Origin: JBEKZQ01 sp049509675
Lineage (GTDB): Bacteria; Planctomycetota; Planctomycetia; Pirellulales; Thermoguttaceae
Length of the DNA stretch: 10,223 nucleotides
Direction of reading: 5' to 3'
Assembly: GCA_049509675.1 (NCBI GenBank)
Contig: JBEKZQ010000378.1
Span: 1-10,223 of the forward strand
This document shows positions 5,732 through 10,223 of this stretch, piece by piece. Below the pieces are notes generated by a model. It worked only from the letters and a program-made list of their open reading frames with translations, was not told the origin of the DNA and did no database searches. A program made the position numbers and the translations under genes. Position 1 is the stretch's first letter. Each line of letters begins with the position of its first letter.

Positions 5732-6480
5732 ACGACGTGACGTTGAAAGAACTGAAAACCGTAGTTGAGCAGGCAGTACGACCCGTTCGGGCGACGATGG
5801 CCCGCAAGCGAAAGATACGGGAGGAATTGCTGGCCCACCTGATGTCCATTTTCGAGGAGGAACAGGGAAGGCTTGGCGATGAACGTGCTGCCCTCGATCA
5901 ATCCAGGCGGCGATTCGGAGATCCACGGGAGCTAGTCGCGCTGATTCAAGCGGCGATTCCACGAAGCGACTGGTGCGTCCGCTTCGCTGACGAATTCTTT
6001 CTGGTTGGACGAGGCGAGTCGGCATTTGCCCATGCGGTGAGAGTAGCAGCCTTGATGTTCACGTCTTTTGCGATGACTCTTGCGATCCTGCCCCCTATCC
6101 TGTGGTTTCGTGGGCGGCAGTACGAGATCGGACGGATGGAACTCACGTTTCTTGTGGCCGCTATTTCCCTGGGTGGGCTCTCTCTCGTCATGACGCTCTT
6201 GGGGCACGGCCTGCAACAAGCGTTGTTCCCAAGAGGGGACCAAACGCGATCTTTCTTGCGCGGAGCGGTCTTGGCTTTATTGTCGACCCTTGCGGTCCCC
6301 ATTCTTGGTTTCATGTTGGCCTGGACTGCCACAGGCGATCTTGTTGTGGGGTACGCGCATTTCCGTTCCCTTTGGTGGTCCATTGTTGTCGTCCCCGTGG
6401 TCATGATTACCGCTATTTGGGAACTAACCAGGGTTGCGCAGGATGACGACGAGTGGGCGAGCCTTGAGATCGAAGAGTAG
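5728..6480 (+). CDS. Four-helix membrane protein with N-terminal permease-prefix/HAAS-like helical domain
   Basis: The 250-residue protein has a soluble N-terminal helical domain (about 1-80) with RKIREELLAHLMSIFEEE, a GDE segment and SRRRFGDPRELVALIQ. This layout resembles the permease-prefix or HAAS-type domains encoded beside PadR regulators. Four hydrophobic segments follow at about 103-127, 138-159, 177-199 and 212-234, and the tail is acidic (DDDEWASLEIEE). The ribosome site TAGGAG (5715-5720) lies 7 nt before ATG 5728, inside the PadR gene, with coupled ATGA overlap. It has no ATPase or MacB-type permease domain, so it is not a transporter by itself as far as can be seen. It may be a sensor, a membrane partner, or a stripped relative of the PadR-linked permeases. 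Exact function is unknown. Confidence 0.85.
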   Translation: MNDVTLKELKTVVEQAVRPVRATMARKRKIREELLAHLMSIFEEEQGRLGDERAALDQSRRRFGDPRELVALIQAAIPRSDWCVRFADEFFLVGRGESAFAHAVRVAALMFTSFAMTLAILPPILWFRGRQYEIGRMELTFLVAAISLGGLSLVMTLLGHGLQQALFPRGDQTRSFLRGAVLALLSTLAVPILGFMLAWTATGDLVVGYAHFRSLWWSIVVVPVVMITAIWELTRVAQDDDEWASLEIEE

Positions 6481-6535
6481 ACCGTAGGGCCTTCGATCAG
6501 TGTCACGAAGCGCGCCGGGATCACTGACACTGCTC

Positions 6536-6561
6536 GGGAACGCTAAGGGGGAACGCTAAGG
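6536..6561. repeat. Perfect 13-bp tandem duplication
   Basis: GGGAACGCTAAGG occurs twice without a gap, at 6536-6548 and 6549-6561. It is followed by GAGTCGGGAGTC, itself a small imperfect repeat. Confidence 0.9.
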
Positions 6562-6634
6562 GAGTCGGGAGTCTTTTCTAATGTTTTCACTGCCACGGCG
6601 TACGGTCAGAACGCTTTTCCGCGCCCCCTTTGTC

Positions 6635-6647
6635 ACGATTAAATCGT
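6635..6647. repeat. 13-bp AT-centred palindrome
   Basis: ACGATT-A-AATCGT is a perfect palindrome within otherwise GC-rich sequence. It has no T-tract and no nearby promoter, so its role is unknown. Confidence 0.5.
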
Positions 6648-6887
6648 TCGGACCGCTTCATCGCGTGCCGGCGTTGGGCTACCGGCGCACCAAAGAAAGG
6701 ACCAGTGGCGCAACATGATCTCGTCCATCCACCCGGCCAATTACGGCGCGTCGTCGCGGTGGTACTGCCAACAAGCGGGCAAAAGCGCACGAAATGGACC
6801 AGAACAACCGCCGCGCCCTGTTTGTTCTGCGAAGACGGTTGTGGCACCTCATCGCGCACACCAGCGCAGCAAGGAAAGGATCGGCGA

Positions 6888-7127
6888 ATGACGAATGAAT
6901 CTTTGCGAGTCGCAGTGACGGGCGTGAGCCGCGGCCTGGGCCGCGCCATGGCGGAGGAGTTCGCCGCCCGCGGACATATCGTATGCGGCTATGCCCGCGG
7001 CAGCGAGGCGGCGAACTATCCCGGAGCGGAGAGTTGGGCCCGCCGCGCTGTGCCGTTTCTGTTGAGTCTCGGCCCAGCCCACAACGGCCAACCGCGGGAA
7101 GTGCCAAACGGCGAGGCGGGGGGATAA
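6888..7127 (+). pseudogene. 5' fragment of a short-chain dehydrogenase/reductase gene
   Basis: ATG 6888, preceded by AGGAAAGGA (6872-6880), opens MTNESLRVAVTGVSRGLGRAMAEEFAARGHIVCGYARG. This is the first beta-alpha-beta unit of an NAD(P)-binding Rossmann fold with the SDR glycine motif TGxxxGxG (TGVSRGLG). After about residue 42 (near 7012) similarity ends: there is no NNAG motif, no catalytic Ser, and no YxxxK. The frame runs on through unrelated sequence to TAA at 7125. A full SDR needs about 230-250 residues, so about 80% is missing, cut by a deletion or insertion near 7010. The stub cannot be an active enzyme. Confidence 0.75.
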
Positions 7128-7138
7128 GAATTGTGGCA

Positions 7139-7150
7139 GTTGTTAACAAC
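7139..7150. repeat. 12-bp perfect palindrome between convergent genes
   Basis: GTTGTTAACAAC is self-complementary. It lies between the dehydrogenase stub and the stop of the minus-strand hydrolase and is not followed by a T-tract on either strand. It may be part of the sequence that joined the truncated dehydrogenase to this locus. Confidence 0.4.
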
Positions 7151-7165
7151 GAGGGCAAACCGCTG

Positions 7166-10135
7166 CTAATCGGCGATTCCCATCGCGCGGATTTCAGCCT
7201 CGTAGTTGGCCGGAAGCGGCTGGACGACGGCGACGGTCGAACGGGCATGCGCGAGCAGGTTCAGCAACAACCGATCGGCGGCGGGATGACCGAGATTCGA
7301 CAGCAGGTTCAAGGTGTTCAGCGTGAACCGCCCGGCATGGTGGCGGTAGGTGCCGAGCATCACGCCCGAGGAACACTCGAACGCGCCGTCGCCCATCGTG
7401 CAGTGGATGGCGACGGCCACCGTGTCGTCGGGCGGAGTCGTGTTGCGGAAGAACCTGGTGTTGGCCAGAACTTCCGCGTAGTAGTCGGGCGTCATGATCC
7501 TGGTTTGCAGTCCGGCCATGAGGGGATGCGGCTTGGCGACGATGTCCTTGTGGTAGAGCCAGTCCTGGCGGCCGACCTGGTCGCCCTTGCTTTGCACGGC
7601 GAGCCAGTGGTTGGCCGCCTTGCCGTTTGAGAAAACGGCGGGCGAAAGAAAGACTGCGTGGGCCCCGCAGGCGACGCGGGCGTACAGCGCGCGCCACGCG
7701 GCGGCGCCCCCCGCAAGCGTGTCGCCCACCAGGATCACGTCGCGGTCGCGCTGCTCCTTCGCGGCAAACTCGCGCAGCACCGCACCGTGCGCCGTGAGGA
7801 ACGTTCGGACCGGCGGATTCACGCCCAGCACGGTGATCGGGCCGAGGTTCCGCGGTTGTTTCGATCTCTCCGAAACGAAAAACGACAGTTCGTGCGACGC
7901 GGCGTTGTCGCGGTTGTCGAAGACGGCCGAGAGCGAGTACGTTCCCTCGGCAAGGCCGGCCACGGCGACGTCCTCGTCGAGAGCCGTATAGGCCAAGGGC
8001 GGATGCTCCCCGGCGGGAATCGTAATCGTCACGGCCTTCTGCCATAGCGCGCCCTGGCGGCCGGTAATGCGAAGCGTGACGGGATACGCGCCGGCCGGCA
8101 GCGCGTCTTCGCTTGCCAGAGCAACCTTGAGCCGCATGGGGGCGTCGGAATAAACGTGCATGGGATTGACGAAAAGGCACCAACGTAGTTTGGCCCAGCC
8201 CGCCCGAAGGATTGCCAGGTGGCCCGGCTTGAACTCCCGGAAGCCATCCATGACGCCTTCGGCAAGGCCCCAGGCGTCCATCACGCTGGTCAGGCTGTAG
8301 CTGTTGACGCGCGGGTTGCTGCGAACGATGTTGAACATGATCTCGCGCTGCCGCGCGGCATTGAGCTCGCTGTCGACAAGCATCTCCTCGATGGAAGGGT
8401 AGAGCGTTTCGAGATGGTACTTGTCCCAGGCCTGCTGAAGGTTCTGGACTGCGGGAGCGATCCACCGCCAGGCATACGCGTCCTTGGCCGCGCCGGCCTG
8501 CCGCATCTTGCGCTGGTCGCGCAAGGCGTTGTAGGAACTGCCCAATCCGGCTTCGGAGAGGAAGACGGGCCGGGTCGTGCGGCCAAGTTCCGAGAAGGCC
8601 GTGATGAAGTTCCACGTCGTGGGATAGCTCTGGTACACGTGCGCATCGCCCACGCCGCCCCTGTAGGCCCCGATATCGGTCGGCAGGCCGCCGGCCGACA
8701 CGGGTTTGACCGCGTCTTCGCCGCCCAGATACACGTCCCAACTTCGCGAACCGGGGTTGGAGGCCGAGCCGGTCTTGAGGTCCACGTCCCAACGGCCGGA
8801 ACTGAGGAGCACCAGTCGCGTTTCGTCGATGGCGCGCAGCGACGGCAACCACGCCTTGGCCGAGTTGTATGTATTGCCGGGCGGCGTTTCGTTCAAGAGG
8901 CCCCAGATCACGAGACTCGGATGATTGCGATCCCGGCGGACCACGTCATTGAGCGAAACGCCGAACCTCGTGCCCGGCTTGTAGAGCGCGGGCCACGAGG
9001 TTTCGTGTTCGCTGTAGATCAGGAAGCCGAGTTCGTCGGCCTGGTCGAGTTGTTCCGGCAGGGCCGCGGCGACGATGAAGCGAAACATGTTGAATCCGGC
9101 GCTCTTCATGAGGGCGAAGTCCCGGCTCAAGTAGTTCATCGTGCGCGGGGTGCCGTAGATCGCGATGGGATCGTACCAGTTGGAATGTGCCGACTTGAGA
9201 TAAATGCGCTTGCCGTTGAGGTGGAAGTAGCCGTCGACGATGCGGAAGTCGCGAAAACCGCTGCGCAGGCAGTAGATGTCGCGCCGCGCCGCAGGCGAGC
9301 CGGCGGCAGGCCAATCGCTCGTGAGTCGAATGGCGTACAGGAACGGGTCGTCGAGATCCCACCGATGCGGCTTTTCAATGGGGATCAGCAACGTCGTGAC
9401 GGCGGAGCCGCGGGCGACGCTGGTCTTGGCCGCCACAACGCCGAGGTTCTTTCGAGGCTTCCACTCGCCGTAGGAGGCTTCGAGGGCGAGCTCGGCGGGC
9501 ACGTCGCCCTTGTTTTCCAGCGCAACGTGCAGCCGAATCCGGCCGGCGTCGAAATCCCCCTGGGCAAAAACGTCCTGGATGCGGACGACCGGTTGCGCAA
9601 CGAGCGTCACGTGCTGATTGATTCCGCCGAAAACGGCCACGAACGGGCCCGTAATGCGAAGGGTCAGATGGTTGAGCTTGCCGGGGACCAGGGTCTTGGT
9701 CACGTCGAACTCGAAGGGCGACTGGGCGCCTTCGTGCGAGCCCAGCAGGGTCCCATTGAGCCACACGTCACAGGCGTAGGCAACGGCCCCGAAACGCAGG
9801 TAGTGACGCAGGTCGCGAGAATAGGCCACGCTGGGTGTAAAACTGCGGCCGCACCAAAAAACACCCTCGTAACCGGGATCGACTTCCACGATGCTGCCGG
9901 GAACCTGGATGGAGCGGTCGCCATCCGCCGGCAGTCCGCCGGCCTTGAACCATGCCTGACTCTTGCCGGCGTCCTTGGGATCCAGGACGAGTTGCCACGC
10001 GCCGTCGAGTGATTGCACGCGGGTGGTTTCTACGGGTGGCCCGACCGATGGCTGCCCGGCGGCCCCTGGGGCAGACCCGGCGAAGGCCAGCAGAATCGGC
10101 ACGAAGATCAACTGGCGAGTCACATCCAACTTCAT
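7166..10135 (-). CDS. Secreted glycoside hydrolase family 2 enzyme (beta-galactosidase/beta-glucuronidase-like) with C-terminal GATase1-like domain
   Basis: This is a 989-residue exported protein. Residues 1-27 form a signal peptide (basic start, hydrophobic LIFVPILLAFAG, AAG cleavage region). About 45-215 is the GH2 jelly-roll sugar-binding domain (SLDGAW at its start, YEGVFWCGRSF), 216-300 the Ig-like domain, and 300-610 the TIM barrel beginning YFHLNGKRIYLKSAHSN. The general acid/base is Glu416 in DRNHPSLVIWGLLNE and the nucleophile is probably Glu528 in VFLSEAG, so the active site looks complete. An Ig-like part (about 640-745) and a C-terminal domain (about 760-989, DVILVGDTLAGG, HAVFLSP) of GATase1/beta-galactosidase-trimerisation type follow. 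GH2 enzymes cleave beta-linked galactose, glucuronate, mannose and others by a retaining mechanism; the substrate cannot be told here. The start has GGAG 8-11 nt upstream. It stands alone, with no transporter or other hydrolase beside it. Confidence 0.93.
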   Translation of the reverse strand: MKLDVTRQLIFVPILLAFAGSAPGAAGQPSVGPPVETTRVQSLDGAWQLVLDPKDAGKSQAWFKAGGLPADGDRSIQVPGSIVEVDPGYEGVFWCGRSFTPSVAYSRDLRHYLRFGAVAYACDVWLNGTLLGSHEGAQSPFEFDVTKTLVPGKLNHLTLRITGPFVAVFGGINQHVTLVAQPVVRIQDVFAQGDFDAGRIRLHVALENKGDVPAELALEASYGEWKPRKNLGVVAAKTSVARGSAVTTLLIPIEKPHRWDLDDPFLYAIRLTSDWPAAGSPAARRDIYCLRSGFRDFRIVDGYFHLNGKRIYLKSAHSNWYDPIAIYGTPRTMNYLSRDFALMKSAGFNMFRFIVAAALPEQLDQADELGFLIYSEHETSWPALYKPGTRFGVSLNDVVRRDRNHPSLVIWGLLNETPPGNTYNSAKAWLPSLRAIDETRLVLLSSGRWDVDLKTGSASNPGSRSWDVYLGGEDAVKPVSAGGLPTDIGAYRGGVGDAHVYQSYPTTWNFITAFSELGRTTRPVFLSEAGLGSSYNALRDQRKMRQAGAAKDAYAWRWIAPAVQNLQQAWDKYHLETLYPSIEEMLVDSELNAARQREIMFNIVRSNPRVNSYSLTSVMDAWGLAEGVMDGFREFKPGHLAILRAGWAKLRWCLFVNPMHVYSDAPMRLKVALASEDALPAGAYPVTLRITGRQGALWQKAVTITIPAGEHPPLAYTALDEDVAVAGLAEGTYSLSAVFDNRDNAASHELSFFVSERSKQPRNLGPITVLGVNPPVRTFLTAHGAVLREFAAKEQRDRDVILVGDTLAGGAAAWRALYARVACGAHAVFLSPAVFSNGKAANHWLAVQSKGDQVGRQDWLYHKDIVAKPHPLMAGLQTRIMTPDYYAEVLANTRFFRNTTPPDDTVAVAIHCTMGDGAFECSSGVMLGTYRHHAGRFTLNTLNLLSNLGHPAADRLLLNLLAHARSTVAVVQPLPANYEAEIRAMGIAD

Positions 10136-10223
10136 GGTCTATTCTCCGAATTTCTTTGCCGGGCAACCGGCGCCCGCGTTTTGAAACGGTCCCTTAAGCT
10201 TCAGCATAACCAATCGTACAAGA
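10136..10223 (-). promoter_or_regulatory. Upstream region of the GH2 gene with ribosome binding site
   Basis: Reading the minus strand, TTCGGAGAATAGACC precedes the ATG, with GGAG giving a good ribosome site. No clear -10/-35 pair is seen in the remaining 70 nt, so the promoter may lie beyond the window edge. Confidence 0.45.

Larger units (their letters stand above)
6481..6887. other. 407-bp stretch without a convincing gene, rich in small repeats
   Basis: The stretch begins with an inverted repeat, CAGTGTCA (6498-6505) and TGACACTG (6525-6532). A 13-bp tandem duplication, an 11-13 bp palindrome and segments similar to the end of the cyclo-ligase gene follow. Short open frames exist (6715-6891, 58 codons; 6794-6898, 34 codons), but neither resembles a known family. 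It could be a non-autonomous mobile element, or debris from rearrangements that also cut the neighbouring dehydrogenase. Confidence 0.5.

Noticed and set aside
7090..7115. Sigma-54-type promoter on the minus strand (TTGGCAC followed by GCGG)
   Set aside because: The downstream element lacks the required GC/TTGC at the right spacing, and it would point away from any gene on that strand.
7139..7150. Integron attC-type recombination site at GTTGTTAACAAC
   Set aside because: The core does not match GTTRRRY with a partner RYYYAAC at suitable distance, and no integrase or cassette array is present.
7194..8852. 552-codon minus-strand frame overlapping the GH2 gene in another frame
   Set aside because: It is Arg-rich shadow translation of the same DNA with no family features.
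8219..10012. 597-codon plus-strand frame opposite the GH2 gene
   Set aside because: The minus strand has clear GH2 motifs and a signal peptide; the plus frame has no recognisable motif and only mirrors the codon bias.

Overview
The window looks like chromosomal DNA from a GC-rich planctomycete, probably of the Pirellulales type. This is inferred from several things: the membrane-protein motif FSTRSLLVLTVAVALPCSW, which I associate with planctomycete proteins; a large secreted glycoside hydrolase; antitoxin/PIN-toxin pairs of the kind common in that phylum; and a PadR/membrane-protein pair. No rRNA, tRNA, CRISPR array or complete transposon was found.

Layout. Positions 1-3239 (+) hold the 3' part of a coiled-coil protein with a GrpE-like C-terminal domain. 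It is followed 3 nt later by a 785-residue protein made of a zinc ribbon, a long Pro-rich WPQQP-repeat linker and a PQQ-like beta-propeller. A palindromic repeat (3249-3302) then leads into a 5-formyltetrahydrofolate cyclo-ligase gene (3313-3927). From 3928 to 4204 there is no gene, only a row of hairpins including a possible terminator. Positions 4205-5262 are a graveyard of toxin-antitoxin genes. It has an intact antitoxin and its PIN toxin interrupted by one in-frame TGA. Next comes a truncated planctomycete membrane protein, joined directly to the tail of a second antitoxin and the first eight codons of a second toxin. Positions 5387-6480 are a clean two-gene operon (PadR regulator and four-helix membrane protein) behind a near-consensus sigma-70 promoter that appears to give a leaderless mRNA. 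Positions 6481-6887 have no convincing gene but carry a 13-bp tandem duplication and palindromes. Positions 6888-7127 hold the 5' stub of a short-chain dehydrogenase. The rest (7166-10135, minus strand) is a complete secreted glycoside hydrolase family 2 enzyme with an extra C-terminal glutamine-amidotransferase-like domain, convergent with everything upstream.

How the parts work together. The first two genes may form one transcription unit linked to a chaperone system, because GrpE-like proteins act on Hsp70; the partner would lie upstream of the window. The folate gene is a housekeeping gene. The PadR pair is a self-contained regulator/membrane-protein unit. The hydrolase works alone outside the cytoplasm on an unknown polysaccharide or glycoconjugate. 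The middle of the window (about 3.9-7.1 kb) is a decaying, rearranged accessory stretch with at least three broken genes. I see no strong evidence for a wholly new system. The least ordinary items are the zinc ribbon/Pro-rich/propeller protein paired with a GrpE-like gene, and the two independently broken toxin modules.
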